Source: Phoronis australis
Taxonomy: Eukaryota; Phoronida; Phoronidae
Assembly (NCBI GenBank): GCA_002633005.1
Contig: NMRA01000658.1
Coordinates: forward strand, 62,001-126,000
Reading direction: 5' to 3'
Length of the DNA: 64,000 nt
Shown here: piece after piece, positions 22,164 through 35,329 of the stretch
Position numbering within the stretch: position 1 is the first letter of the stretch
Layout of the letters: the number at the start of each line of letters is the position of its first letter
Notes under the pieces: generated by a model
Told to the model about the DNA's origin: nothing
Databases searched by the model: none
What the model saw: only the letters and a program-made list of their open reading frames with translations
Translations under genes and position numbers: made by a program

Positions 22164-22850
22164 AACTTTGATTTGGGCGTTGTGGTTTCCTCGTCGTCTG
22201 CTTTTCATGACATAACCTACTGATGTAGTGGCCGGAGGAAACAGTGGCAACGGGAGGAGGGGGAGACAGTAATGACTACATGGGGGAAGAGTAGAGGCTA
22301 TTAGAGCTACCGGTGAACTGTGGTGACCGCCGGGGGACAAAACAGTTGAGCAACTGAGGAGAGAGTAGCGGCGGGGCGGAATGGCGAGTCGAGGCAAATA
22401 TGTGCCCTCAGTAATTTGCATTTACCTTCCTTCGTGCCTGGAAACATAACATTCGTTTTTATAAGCAGACAAACTAGTCTTTTTATTGTCTTACATCGTA
22501 AAACCCTTTGTAGTTTAACTTTAACTAGTTATGGTTTATGTTTACATGATTCATTGAAATAATACAATATCTCAGTGGCCCAACATCTGCACTTTCCTCA
22601 TTCCGACCGAAATTTCGAGCGCCACAGTCCCCCCCTCGTCGCCAGCGATTTCTCGCAGCCTAGAGCCACCTCTTCCTCTCACAGCCGTTTGCAACGTCCC
22701 TCGGTTTGCCGTCACCCGTTTGGGTGTCCCCCTGCCGCCCACCTCACTTTCGGGATGCGGTGTGGAGAGGACCTCCCAGCTTCGCTGCGGCAGTACGCAA
22801 TTGTATCATTGTGAATCATGGACCGATAGTCCACGATAAAACGCGCATGG
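22164..22850. other. No supported gene
   Basis: GC-richer than its surroundings, with open frames of low-complexity composition (Ser/Pro/His) and no recognisable domain. Confidence 0.4.
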
Positions 22851-22854
22851 ACGG

Positions 22855-24921
22855 AACCTATCGCCAGGATTATTTAGGCTTAATTGACCAATCATAACGC
22901 AGCATTCTTGGCACACCTTCGTCTGCGTTTCCAAGCCGCCATTTTACCCGACAAACCACACGTAGTCGAGTAAAACTTACTTTAGTCTATAGCTCAAGAA
23001 ATTGTCCGCTAAGAATGGTGAAACGGTGTTGATATGGCGTGTGTAGCACCGACAGCCGTTATGCTGCTCCAGAATAATATCCCGTCATTTTTTGGCATGT
23101 CCTAAGCCGAAAAATGATGTTGAAAAGCGTAAACTATGGATCGGCCACACGAGCAGCGGAACTTAGCGATGTTGCTTGATAACTCGAAGGCTATAGTAAA
23201 AACAAGTATATTAGTTCCAAGATACGCAATTTTCAGCTTGGTGGCTATGGTGCAGGGCTATCTCAGATTTTGACTCCCGAGTTGCCTACGTCTGGCCGCC
23301 TTTGTCTCGGCACCTGTGGATCTCAGCACTCTAGCGGTAGTCCCCGCGGAAATTGTTGTTTTCAAGGACATTTTTATTTTTTTTTTATTTATTTCAACCT
23401 AATGGACATTATTTTGTTTCGTATCAGAGGTACATTTTTGTTATTCATAAACCCGTAGGCTGGCGTTCAACAAACTCAACTTCTCTCCCGGTCAAAATTC
23501 CGCCAGAGATTCGATCGGCACAGGGAGGGGCACTGGATTACTGCCAGAACTCAAAGCATTGGTCGAGCTGTTGTCACTAAAAATAGACTGTTGAATTACT
23601 TTTTGACGTGTACCTCTAGTATATACACTATGTCTTTAGAGTTAGAGAGAGCTCATTTTGAAGTTGTTCAAACACGATATTTAGATTTATGAAGCTTTAA
23701 AAAAGAAATTGAGTTATTTTTGTAAATACCCCTTTTGCAACTACCACACCAGACTTATAATCTTTTGTAACCATACCACGACTTATAGTGATCATGCTAC
23801 CTTGAAGAAAGCTACCTTTATGGAATGAAACCGCAAAAAAATGCCAAGTTCATCAGAAGGTAGGCCTAAGTTAAATGGACAATTCCATAGGCGCGGCGGA
23901 TTTAGGGAGGGGGGGGCAGGGGCCCCAGCCACCCCCCCCCATTGCCTGCCGCAAGCAAAATGAAACAGCAAGAGCGTGAAGCATGAGGAAATATTGAGTT
24001 CAGTAACTAGGACCGGTAGCGAAAGAGGGGGGCTCAGACCCCAGATCGCGGCGGAACCATGTTCCTGTTCGTTTTAGTCCACCGATAGATTTTCTGAAAA
24101 GAAGGTCCAAAGGTCTACATCCCCGGCCCCTGCAACTTTCGGGCCGCCTATGCACATACAATCGCACTTTGCCCAATTCCACGAGGCAACATGTTGGGCC
24201 CCCCTTGTGGTATCCTAGATCCGCCACTGAATTCCAGACATAAATTTGACTTAGTAGACACAGCCCTAGACCTACCGGAGCTAACTGGCTAACTGTTTGC
24301 CTAGGACGAGATGAGTGTGTACCTGAGCTATGAACGTGAATTTTTTATCAAAATATTACGTTACATGATTAGAAAAGCGTAAATAGTGCTATCGAGTGGA
24401 CCTAGTGCATGTGTTGTCTGTAATCTATGACCTACTTTACTCCAGGAGTCCCACCAGTTGTGACCTACTTTTCATTTGGCGAAATTTAACAGACGACAGA
24501 ATAAATATATCGGTGAATCTTCACTGATTTTATTCGAAAGATCATGAAAACTATGGAATCGTACAAATAATTCGACTTAAAGGTACATACCCAGCTTTAC
24601 GTGAACATATCGTATCAGTGGCCTTGTCATTTGTCAGGTGAAGGTGAACCTCGATCGAGGCCGAGGTGTTCTTCGGATTTTCGCTGGCTCCTCGAGCACT
24701 TATTTTTTCATCGTCACCTTTACAAATTCCCATGTCATGAACGTACGCTTCTCTGTTAAAAAGCATCGCCTATTGTTTCTGTCCAAGCGTTTTTAAATAG
24801 TGTAAAAACACTCATCAATTCCACCAGGAATGTCTAGCGACAGTGTGCCTCTGACATCTCATTCGATTGTCGGGTATCACGTGACTTTTCGCATAGGGGC
24901 GGAGCTTGCGATAGGTCAATA
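22855..24921 (-). mobile_element. DNA element, copy 2 (inverted), SWIM-type half exon, nested MITE
   Basis: Diverged reverse complement of the element at 1187-2841. Matching blocks run end to end, from TTAATTGACCAATCATAACG at the left to GGAGCTTGCGATAGGTCAAT at the right. The same exon is present on the minus strand near 24590-24730, reading GDDEKISARGASENPKN and later DKATDTICSRKAG before GTATGTACC. Here the second Cys of the SWIM pair is Arg. The copy is longer than copy 1 mainly because a MITE sits at 23889-24229. Confidence 0.6.
23889..24229. mobile_element. hAT-like MITE nested in the SWIM element
   Basis: 341 bases starting GGCGCGGCGGATTTAGGG, with G- and C-runs, and ending CTAGATCCGCCACTG. 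It is flanked by AATTCCAT and AATTCCAG, an 8-base target duplication with one difference. The uninterrupted site is readable in the other copy of the host element near 1815-1835 (complement of AATTCCATGCC). An 8-base duplication together with a CAGTGGCGGAT-type terminus suits the hAT superfamily. The element has no coding capacity. Confidence 0.75.
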
Positions 24922-25670
24922 TTCAGTCCAACCTTCAAATCTAATTTCACTTTTAGGAAAAGTTCGTATCTATTGGCAGTGACTTAAATATGAATTACAA
25001 TTTGAATGTTTTAAAAGGGAAGTCTTTTTACTATTTCAGAAAAATTTAGAATTTCAGGATTTCAATTTTAAGTTCAGTACCTCTTTGTTTAGAGATAATT
25101 GGATTTGAAAACGACACCTACCACAGGTATGTTTGTGGTTGTAAATGGCTTGTTAAAGTTGCAAATCACGTTTTGTTACTTGTATTTTGTTTAAAGATCT
25201 ATAAAAACGCACTTCGAGTTGCGTAATTGTTTTAAAATTCCTTCAAACAAGCTTGTTATATGTGAAACATAAGACCTACTTTAAAATTTGTGGCATAAGT
25301 TGACAAAATTTCTCACAAATGTATCCGAGCGACGCACGCATTTTCCACATCAATTACTACGCAGGGTACGGCAACTGTCTGTTTTGCGACTTTATTACGC
25401 TATCAATGTCTTTCAAAAGAGACGTATGTACAATGGAGAATGAAAATGTTTTAATCCACGGGTGTCTAGTAACTTACCGGGGACATCAGAGCGCTCATCT
25501 GCAGTAGAACCAATTTTTAAAACATCATTTTAGAACATAGCTCCCTTTCAGTGAGACAAGAGGCGGATGAATCTGTTTCGGGAAAGATTGTTAGCACCTA
25601 TATATATCAGTGCAGTTCTGTGTATGAATAAATGTGTGGACTGTGTAAGTACTTCTGGAAACGCGTTCGC

Positions 25671-25840
25671 GTACATAGCACGATAATAGATGTTTAATAG
25701 TGAGAATGGTGTTTGTAAATATCGTACATAGCACGATAATAGATGTTTAATAGTGAGAATGGTGTTTGTAAATATCGTACATAGCACGATAATAGATGTT
25801 TAATAGTGAGAATGGTGTTTGTAAATATCGTACATAGCAA
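25671..25840 (+). repeat. 53-base tandem array, about 3.2 copies
   Basis: The unit GTACATAGCACGATAATAGA followed by TGTTTAATAGTGAGAATGGTG starts at 25671, 25724, 25777 and partially at 25830. The copies are essentially identical, so the expansion is recent. Confidence 0.93.
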
Positions 25841-26572
25841 GTCATTTTCTTGCATTTTATTTAGCACACTGTTCGGATGTTTTTTTCTTGTTCAAAGGAC
25901 GGGAAACTAAAGAAAAATTAGGATGTTTGTTCCATTCAGAATGTGTGTATTGTCACTAGGCTGCAAAAATCAAGATCTGTAAATCTTTTTAGTAAGATAA
26001 TCTATGTAGAGTTGCATGATAGACAGCATGAGTACAGGACTCGATGTATCTTGAAGCTCTCAAAAGAGAAGAGTAAAATTAATGCAATTGAGAAACCACT
26101 TAAAATTGTGAGAAGACAATGAAGTTGCATTCGAAAGGACATGAAGAAATATATTCTAGAGTACATGTCTACGTTTCGTTTCGCACAGTAATGCAATTCA
26201 CGAATCTACAAAAACAAGACCATATTCACAAATCAGTATCACCAGTGCTCAACACGGTCGGCGAAAATCTCCGCTGGAAAACAGGAGTGACGGCGTATGT
26301 GCACTCGCGCGTGTATACCCGGACTTGGCTTCGTAAAGGATGGCGACCAAAAAAAAACGTCGAAACTCCGTGTTTGAATTTGGCATTCGTATTTTTACGT
26401 TTCTTAAACGTTTTCCGAGCGCTTTACTCGTAAATTTCACGTCGTTTTGCTACGAGCGTAGCCAGTGGTCGCCGGGGACATGGTAGTTGTTACGTCTTCT
26501 GCAGTGCATTTTAAGTGGACGCTTTGTTGAATTGAAACTTACCAGGTTGAAAGTCAATCACTGTCTTTCATA

Positions 26573-26577
26573 GTACG
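26573..26577. repeat. Target-site duplication (left) of the 26.6-30.9 kb gypsy element
   Basis: GTACG, matched exactly by GTACG at 30864-30868. Confidence 0.85.
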
Positions 26578-26727
26578 TGCGGTAAGTTGGTTAGTAAAGT
26601 CAGAGAGAAAACTTTTAGTAGCTACGTCTGACAACAATCATGTTTTTATTACCCAACATCCTTAGCTACACCACACCAGAGACACCAAGTATCGAACAAG
26701 TACACTAAACGCAATCAAGATACTGCA
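26578..26727 (-). repeat. 3' LTR of the 26.6-30.9 kb gypsy element
   Basis: 150 bases, TG...CA ends (TGCAG...CCGCA on the minus strand). It matches 30717-30863 with several substitutions and small indels. A purine-rich tract (AAGGGAGGGA on the minus strand) adjoins it at 26728-26740. Confidence 0.88.
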
Positions 26728-26797
26728 TCCCTCCCTTCCGAAGTCTAACCTTAACTCTACTTATGAGTTACACACTAAACACAAGAGTCAAAGTGCT

Positions 26798-29700
26798 CTA
26801 TAAGTCAAGTCTATCAGGAGCCTTCACAGTCCGTTGTGAGCGACGAACAACTGGTGTCCCGGTTGGCGGTATATTGTTCATCACATCTGGCACGGTACCT
26901 TGATCTGAAGGTTTATCAACAGAATTATTAACACTAGTGTCTGGTACAAACACCAAATCGTTAGAGTCAGCACTAATGAATGAATCTGATTTCAGTTCAT
27001 GATCTGGTTTCATGCTATGAACAATATGATCAACATGGCGCTTCATGACACGTCCATCATCCAGCTCAATCAAAAACGTAACTGGACCACTCTGATCAGT
27101 AACTGTTCCGAACAACCATTTTGCATCACCTTAAGCATGATTTTTTACCAAAACTTTGTCACCAACATCGAATGTTCGCAATCGAGCAGACTTATCATGC
27201 TGGCTCTTTTGATCCATTTGTTTTTCCGCCACTTTTGCATTCAAATTAGGCCGCAAATTGTCCAAACGCGATCTGATCTTAAGAGAATAAAGTATCTCGC
27301 ATGGCGGTTCACCGGTAGTTGTTTGTGGCGTTAACCGGTACCACATCAAAAACTTTGACACACGCTCACTCAGTGTTTTACCACTGACTTTCTTGAGTCC
27401 TTCCTTCACAGTCTGAACAGCTTTCTCAGCCATACCATTGGACGACGGATGGTATGGAGAAACAAGGGTATGCCTAACAGCATTACTGTTTAAGAAGTCC
27501 TTGAATTTACGACTGGTGAAACACGTACCATTATCACCGACTATGACACGGGGAACTCCTCTGTCCGCGAAAGATTTCCGCAATCCATCAATGGTAGCAC
27601 TAGTTGAAGTCGAATGAGTTATGTGAACATCGATCCATTTTGACTTAGAGTCAATAATAATCAACAGCATTTTCCCTTCAAATGGACCGGCATAGTCTAT
27701 GTGCAGTCGTTCCCAAGGCTCACCTGGGAAGACCCAAGGGTGCAGCGGTGCATTCGCTCGGGCTTTCCTACTCTGACAGCATGACGAACAACCACGGACG
27801 ACCCGTTCAATCTCTGAGTCCATGTTAGGGTACCACACATAACACTTCGCTAATGCCTTCATTCTAGACATTTCCGGATGGGCTTCATGAAGTTCACTGA
27901 GAATGTGTGTACGCAATGGGGTGGGGATTACTAAACGACAATCCCACAGTAAACAGCCACCCTCCAAACTCAGCTCGAGCTTACGATTGTAGAATGGACG
28001 AAAATTGTCACCAATGTCCGACGGCCAACCATATTTCACGAAGTGCACGACTTTCGAAAGAATAGGGTCTCGTGCGGTCAAACGTTTCACTTCGGCTACG
28101 TTTGCACAAGTCGATGACAACTGTTCCTTAAGCCAATTTACACGTCCGGGTACAGCGACATCTGTAGGAGCAGGGTCGACCGGTAATCGGCTCAGCGCGT
28201 CAGCATTTCTAAGTTTAGATCCCGGTTTATACCGAATCTCATAACAATATGCTGATAGTATCAACGACCAACGCGTTAAATGATCTGAAGCCATTTTGCG
28301 GAATCCCTTTCTTTGTTCCGAAAATATTCATCAAGGGTTTAAGATCAGTCTCGATAACGAAGTTTCTTCCATACAAATACTGATGGAAATACTTCAGCCC
28401 GAAAATAATTGCAAGTCCCTCTTTGTCTAATTGACTATAGTTCTTTTCCGCACTGCTTAGAGTTCGTGAGGCAAAAGCTATCGGGCGCTCATCTGGATCA
28501 GTATGTGCAATAACAGCACCAACACCATACGCAGAGGCATCACAAGTGAGTACTATCGGTTTTTCCGGATCATAATCAGCGCCAGCACAGTGTCAGAACA
28601 CAGCAAATCCTTTGATGCACGAAATGCGTCTTCTTGGCGGCTCGACCAAAGCCAAGATTTGTTTTTGCGTAATAATTCGTACAGAGGTGCAAACTGTGTT
28701 GACGCATTGCGAATGTATTTGCCGTAGTAATTTACCATTGCGAGGTAAGCTCTTAGTTCAGACACATTTTTCGGCACTGGGGCATTTCTAATGGCCTCGA
28801 TTTTAGCATTAGTAGGATGAAGTCCTTGTGCGTCAATACGGTGACCTAAATACTCGATCTCGTCCTGTAAGAAATTACACTTTGAACGATTTAATGTGAG
28901 TCCAGCATCTGACAGCTTTTGCAAAACAGCTTTCAGATTTGTAAAATGTTCATCCCGTGTTTTACCCGTAATGACTATGTCATCTAAGTACACTATGACA
29001 CCGGGTAACCCTTGTAATAACGTGTCTATGGCGCGTTGCCAAATCGCAGGGGCGGACGCGATTCCAAACGCTAGTCGCTCCTGACAATACAGACCACGAT
29101 GAGTGTTGATCGTTAGATACTCTTTCGAGCGATCATCAACTTTCATCTGTAAGTAGGCGTTGCTCATGTCCAGTTTTGAAAACTGGCTACCAAGAGCTAA
29201 CTTAGTTTGCAGTTCGTCGATTCTCGGTAATGGGTACTTTATCAAAAATTGCAACTTGGTTCACAGTCACTCCATAGTCGCCGCAAATGCGAATTTTCCC
29301 ATTAGCCTTTACCACGAGCACAATGGGTGTAGCCCACCTCGAAGATTCCACTACTTAGGCTAATGATTCCCAATGATTCTAATCGATCAAGTTCTTCGTC
29401 CACTTTCTCACGGAGAGCAAAGGGTACCGAGCGAGCCTTGAAAAACCGAGGTTTCACATCGGACGATATGTGCAGACGTGCTTCGACGCCTTTCATGAGA
29501 CCAAGTTCATCGGAGAATAAGTGAGCATTTCATCTAAGTCACTAACTTTCGCAGATAACTTGTTAACCGCGTTACAATCACTCAGGAGACGGTCGCTCCA
29601 GTCAGGTCCAAGCAAAACAGCTAACCAGTCACGGCCAAGTAAACATGGCCCATCACCAGGGACCACCAAAAATGACAAGTCATACTTCTGGCCATTAGCT

Positions 29701-30685
29701 GTCACGCAAACGTCGGCTTTACCGTGCAAATCAAGTTGCTATTTGGTATATGTATACAGAGTATCATCCGCAGGTCTCAGTTTGGGTTTTGCACTTGAAT
29801 AATGACTATCAAACTGCCTTTGGGTTACAATTGTTCGAGGAGAGCCAGTATCAAGCTCAAATTGCATAGGATTTCCATCCACACACATTAGTGTTTTCAT
29901 TAGTGTATTATGTAAACTATTTAACAAGGAGCCATTGTCCTCTGACACATGGTTCATACGTTTGGTTTTCGACTTCGGTTTCGACGATTTCGAAGGTACA
30001 AAACGGTCTGGGCATTTCCGTTGAATGTGTCCCGTTCTGTGGCATCCATGACATTCCGCGTCCTTGAATCCACATTTGTCTGGATAGTGTCGACCTCCAC
30101 AACGAAAACACGGCTTGGGGGGGTTTCTGTTGCTGTGGTTTGTGATGTACATGGTTCACACTTGAGGTTGGAGACTGACCAATGAGCATTGTCTACTGCC
30201 ATTTCCATGCTCGAGCATATCTCATGGGCCTTGGAGAAGGTTAGATATTTAATTGCAAACAACCGCTTTTGAATTTCAAAGTTCTCAACCCCACACACAA
30301 GCCAATCTCGTAGCATGTCCTCCAGGGTATTGCCATAATGGCAATGTGCTGCCAACTCCTGCAACCTACTGATAAAATTTGACATTTTCTCCCCTTTTGC
30401 GGAATTAAATTTATATCGCGCAACAATGGGGTTAGGTGTAGGAGAATAGTGGTTTTTTAACACATCAAGAAGCTCAGAATGCGACTTATGCTCTGGTTTA
30501 AACGGTTGGATTAAGTTCTTCACCAACTGGTAGGTTTCCGATCCCCACGAGGTCAGGAAAATGGCGCGCTTCTTGATCATTGTGTCTATGTCATTCGCCA
30601 CGAAATAAAACTCTAAACGTTCCACATACGATTGCCATGATTCCACCGCTTGGTCAAAATAAGACAGAGCACCGTGGACCGCCAC
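26798..30685 (-). pseudogene. Broken gypsy gag-pol
   Basis: Gag begins near 30685 with AVHGALSYFDQAVESW and SYVERLEFYF. The expected start codon reads GTG, with an in-frame stop just before it. Two zinc knuckles follow (CFRCGGRHYPDKCGF, CHGCHRTGHIQRKC; about 30110-30010). The protease has ELDTGSPRTIV (about 29850). RT spans about 29450-28700 with SKLDMSNAYLQM and the catalytic VIVYLDDIVI, then RNase H ([10 protein letters not shown] near 28540) and integrase (zinc-finger Cys pair near 27790; IDYAGPF, VGDNGT and SNGMAEKAV, the D,D(35)E positions). At least five frame changes or stops interrupt it, near 29740, 29490, 29260, 28570 and 27120. It ends with RRSQRTVKAPDRLDL, a usual gypsy C-terminus. 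Confidence 0.9.
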
Positions 30686-30716
30686 TGATCAAAAGTATCA
30701 TCGTCGCCAATAAATA

Positions 30717-30863
30717 TGCGGTAACTTGGTTAGTAAAGTCAGAGGGAAAACTAGCCACGTCTGACAACAACCATGTTTTCATTACCCAACATCCTTAGCT
30801 ACACCACACCAGAGACACCAAGTGTCGAATTACAAGTACACTAAACGCAATCAAGATACTGCA
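30717..30863 (-). repeat. 5' LTR of the 26.6-30.9 kb gypsy element
   Basis: 147 bases, partner of 26578-26727. It is followed directly (30864-30868) by the GTACG target duplication. Confidence 0.88.
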
Positions 30864-30868
30864 GTACG

Positions 30869-33800
30869 CTACAAGAAATTTATTCTTAAACAGAACCATT
30901 CTTTTCTCGCAGTTTAAGAGTCAAATCCCCTGCCTGGTTCGCAGTCGAAGTAACAGGTGCTGTGCACGTGACTGGCTGACCTACTTTTTTCCATATACGG
31001 CACGCAGTGCCACACACAGAGGATTAACTCGAATCGCCCAAAAATCATGGAATTCCACAATGAGTTGAAGTATTTCGAGGCATTTATTTTCATGCCAAGT
31101 TATTCATTGAATACGTAACCAACATTACACACCACATTTTTTTCTCGTATAATTTGCACTGCATTCTCGCGCATCAATATAAGTCGTTCGGCCGTGCGGA
31201 TTTTTTAAATATTTTTTCATTCATTCGTTGAGTTGCAACGGAGCTATGCGAACAAATTAAGGAAGTTTGCGCTAACTTTTATCTGGTTTGCATGTTCAAC
31301 GACATTGATGGCATTTTTACGGCAGGTCAGTGCTAGAATTTTGTCGGGTATCATTTTTTTCGAAGTGTGCGTTCTCCGTCGGCAATTTCAAATTGGCTGC
31401 TCCGTCGAATATATCGAGTACAGCTTCAACTTTCGCGTCGGCAACTAGCATTAGGGGTACGGTAAATCCTTTTAACTTCGGTGTGTGGGTTCTTCAATTT
31501 CAAAGATTAAGTGTCCATGTACGGGTAGTTAGCGCTGGATGCAATATTTCTCGACACTAGTCGTCCGGGGGATTCCGTATGAAGTCACCTTGACGTCACA
31601 GAATAGGAAGGTATTCCCCAAAGATGGCTGCCAGTATTTGCCGATCGTCTTTGTGACATTTATAGTAAAAATAGACGGCAAAAGTTTCTAATGTAGAGTT
31701 ATTTCTTAATATTTAGCGAACTCAAACAACGAAATTTATTAATAATAAATGTTTAGCCTTCATTTACGCCGAAGTTGTTTTGGAACAGGCCGTCTTTTTT
31801 CCGTCTTGGCCGTGCCGTCCAAAGCAGTCATTTTTTTAAAAGGGCCGTCCCATGGACGGCCGCTAGGTGAGTAACTCGTCTGAGCCCCCCACCCCTTGTC
31901 CACTACCGGTCCTAGTTATATTTCCTCACGCTTCGCGTTGTTTCATTTTGCTTGCGGCAGCCCAAGGAGGGGAGGGGGGGGGAGGGGCGCCTATGAGAAA
32001 TCATGACTGGCGTAGTCATTAGCAGATGATTAAAACGGAGCCGAGTTGCGTAGCCAAAACGATCAATTGTAGCGCTGCGTCTGAGGGAACTGAGGCAATT
32101 CTGAATAAAACGCTTTATTCCAACACGACCGATTACACAAAGTTGGTGAATACAACCGAATGCGCATGCTTACTTTCTAATATAACATGAGAAGTTAATG
32201 AATAAGTAACACTACATTACAAATCCCCAGTTTCTTACTCTAAAAGTGCTGTTTCTTTGCCGCTTTTTTGGCCGTAACCTACTAGACCTGGTCTGCCACC
32301 GGGCACTGAGCCGAGCGTAAGTATCACAACGGGCCGTTTTGTAAGCGATACCTGTCAAATGTTTTCATCATTTGCTCACCATTTTAAGATAAACATGCAT
32401 TATCATGTTCCCTCACAGCTCAGTGTAAAAATTTGGTCCTTTTTTCAATAAAGTCCTTGACCATGTAAGTGGTCGTGCCCAACTTGGAACCAAGGACTCG
32501 TGTATTGCGTAAAACAACAGGAATTCATATCACTGGCTAGAAAAACAGCCCACAAATTACTAAAATTTCTTCAGGAATGTCGTTTTGTTGAGGTCCAATG
32601 TTTTCCTAGTACTGCATGTTTTCATTGTCTTGAGACATAACAACCTCCATAGGCCTTGCACCTAAAATGAAAACAATCGCTGTTACTTAGGTGTTGCAGA
32701 CAAGAAAAGCAGTTTGGGGCAAATGATGAGTCATCGCTCATTCAGTCCCAGACAAAATTGATTGGCCAGTCATAATTTAAATACTGGTAAGAACCACGTA
32801 TTATGTATTATATATTGCCACTAACACAGAAAAGGAGTAGTCAAAAATTTTTTCGTAATTACTGGTATTGAAATTCTTAACATCGAATATGGAGGTGAAG
32901 GCCATACTTGATAAAAATCCAATCAAAACTAAAGGAGGTGATAAGCGACTAAATCCTGATAGATGATGAACAATAGACAACCAGCCCACTCCGCAATACA
33001 GCCCAGGCCCTCAATACATGAACACATGTACAAAATAGGTCATGTACTCCAATACAAGAAAACACCAACGCAAAGCATTGTTATGTGCCTACATAGTAAA
33101 CCAACTTCGAATCCTATTGTATTGGCCATAGTGTCCACAGTGCACCACAAACAGTAATTTTCTAGAAGCGCTTCACAGGTTCGTGAAAAGTAAAATAAGA
33201 CAACATTTTTTTACCACAAGGATTAACACTGAGAACTGATATCAAAGTATTTGTACCACACAATTTAAACTAACACCAAGTTTAAATAAAAAATCCACGA
33301 AGGACAACAACACTAGTCATTCGAAAATTAGCAGGTGTTGTCTGTTTCTTTTCACACAGAACAATCGTGAAATTTAGCAAATACAGAGATAGACCCAAAA
33401 GACATAAGAGGGCACAGCACTTGATGAAATCTGCTACAACTAGTATCAGATCATCTCCAAAACGGAACAGTGCTGTTGCTGATAAGTCGAATTGGTAAAA
33501 CAATTGACTGGTGCCGGCTCACAAATTGACTCCCATAGACCCAATTCACGCGGCGGACGTTAAAATCCAAAGCGAGGCTCAGTGCGATAAACATCAGCGA
33601 AAGTAGACATTGCGTGAGTTAAATACCCGGTCTTTCGAGTCCAACCTGGATATTAAATTTCAATGTGTCGACAATTAACCACAGAGACGTAGAAAATTAC
33701 ATTAGAGAACAAGTTAAGGCGCCAAAGAGTTTTCTGACGAAAGGGTTTAATTTTTTTCGGAAAACTAGGTTCGAAACATGAAAAGTAAATATGACCAAAT

Positions 33801-34675
33801 TGTGGCGATCGTAGTGTTACGGATTAAGTATTATGCTGAAAGCAGGGTTACGTTTTTTCTTGTAAATTGTTGATCAAAATACTTTCTACGCGAACAAGGC
33901 CATCTGCTCGTATTGTTGACGAGTTGAAGACATATTCGACAGTGGTGGCTGTCATGTGCAATTAGTCACATCTGGTATAATTTGTTGATCAAGAATATTA
34001 ACATCAAGCATAGCCTGATCCTATGCACTCACTGGGACTAACAGTTGATTTGTCATTGATCTGAAAGAATAATTGTTGTTATCAAATATATATTTTATTA
34101 AAATAAAAAACCAGGCTCGTAATTGAAAATAAAAATTATGTGACCATCAATTCTGCTTTCTTGATTGTAATAATTCTTACGTCTATTTCACGTGTTTTCA
34201 AATATCAATCTGGACCAAGTTGAATTTTAAAATTAAAACACCTAATTCGTTCGTCCAAAGCATAACCTCGTTTTCAGTAGAACTCAACTTCAGTTAACTG
34301 GACAATGCAATCATAGTTATCATGTTTCTGCAGGAGCCTCGTTCATCCGAGGGGAAAGGTGCCAGTGCCTACTGAGGGCGGGAACAATCTACCTCCCGAT
34401 CACCATCAATAGCACCCCCGCCCTGTTACAAGCTCTCATAGGCTGTGTCTCAATTTACAGTAGCCTTTTGTGCTCTTAAAAAATGTCCCCTGTGTGGTTA
34501 CAGATGATGTGAACTCAGAAAGATTTTCACTAGGGGAATTTTTATGCCTCGTGGGGGGAATTTTGCGTGATATTTCAATATTTTTGAGAGGGGAATAGGG
34601 CCGATATTGGGCCCCAAATTCGAAAGATTGAGGGCATTGTCCTTTTTGGAAAGGAAAATTATAATGTTTCAACCC
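30869..34675. other. No supported gene; dispersed-repeat fragments
   Basis: Frames are short and unrecognised. A perfect CRE (TGACGTCA) lies at about 31592. About 31880-31990 is an inverted fragment of the same C/G-run MITE family as 23889-24229: it shares GAGCCCCCCACC-like sequence, ACCGGTCCTAGTTA and TTTCATTTTGCTTGCGGCAG. Confidence 0.4.
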
Positions 34676-34679
34676 GTAG

Positions 34680-34995
34680 CAGGGGCGGATCCAGGATTTT
34701 GAGATGGGGGGGCAGGGCACAGGAATAAGCAGCATTTCGGCAGATGTGCACGCTCAGCCTAAAATCTGGGAATGCAGGGGTCTTGAATTCTTGGGTTTGC
34801 GGTCCAGTTGACTAAAAAAAAACGGTAAACGGGGTTCATTCAGCGCCTATGCGTTGTTTATTCACCCCTCAAGACCCCCTGGTTGCGCACGTGTGCTAGT
34901 CAGCAATTCGCACCGGAACTCAAAAATGGGATCTGATACAATTTTAGGGGGGCCATGGCCCCCTTGCCCCCCCCCCTAAATCCGTAGTCATGAAA
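34680..34995. mobile_element. hAT-like MITE family member
   Basis: Starts GGGGCGGATCCAGGATTTTG and ends CCCCCCCTAAATCCG, which are the two termini of the family. The interior shares GGTAAACGGGGTTCATTCAG and GCCTATGCGTTGTTTATTCA with the 21.5-kb copy in the opposite orientation. Confidence 0.65.
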
Positions 34996-35329
34996 ACACA
35001 GCCTGGCTGGCCCATTCTCCGGTCGTTACTATGCTGCTTGACAACCGAGATGCGACAAAATATGATCTAACTTTTCGAAAACATTTATAAATTTTACACG
35101 GACATATTTTGCTTCGTCACGGCGTATGGCAACGACCCAGCGCTTCCGAATCTCAACGTCTTTAGAGATTGTAGAGCAGACAGTTGCGTGTCGGCATTTT
35201 TTCTAGCCGTTCAAGGAACAACACTGACTGAAATACAGAACTATGCCGATAAGCTAACAGAGCTATGGCAGCAAGCCTCGTTTTCGAACGCACCTCCTGC
35301 CGGCGTGAATTGGCTCTATACGCAATTCA

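Larger units (their letters stand above)
24922..26577. other. No supported gene, apart from the repeats listed separately
   Basis: Short frames only. Holds the 53-base tandem array. Confidence 0.4.
26578..30863 (-). mobile_element. Ty3/gypsy LTR retrotransposon, complete ends, decayed coding
   Basis: 4286 bases bounded by 150- and 147-base LTRs and a perfect 5-base duplication (GTACG). The coding order on the minus strand is Gag, zinc knuckles, protease, RT, RNase H, integrase and C-tail, the normal gypsy order. The LTRs differ at roughly ten positions and the coding region has several frame breaks, so the insertion is old compared with the element at 47.7-51.8 kb. Confidence 0.92.

Noticed and set aside
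22113-22421. 102-codon minus-strand Ser/Pro/Leu-rich frame
   Set aside because: GC-rich low-complexity sequence overlapping a hairpin; no homology recognised.
24000-24227. Minus-strand frame of 75 codons
   Set aside because: Lies wholly inside the nested MITE; no domain.
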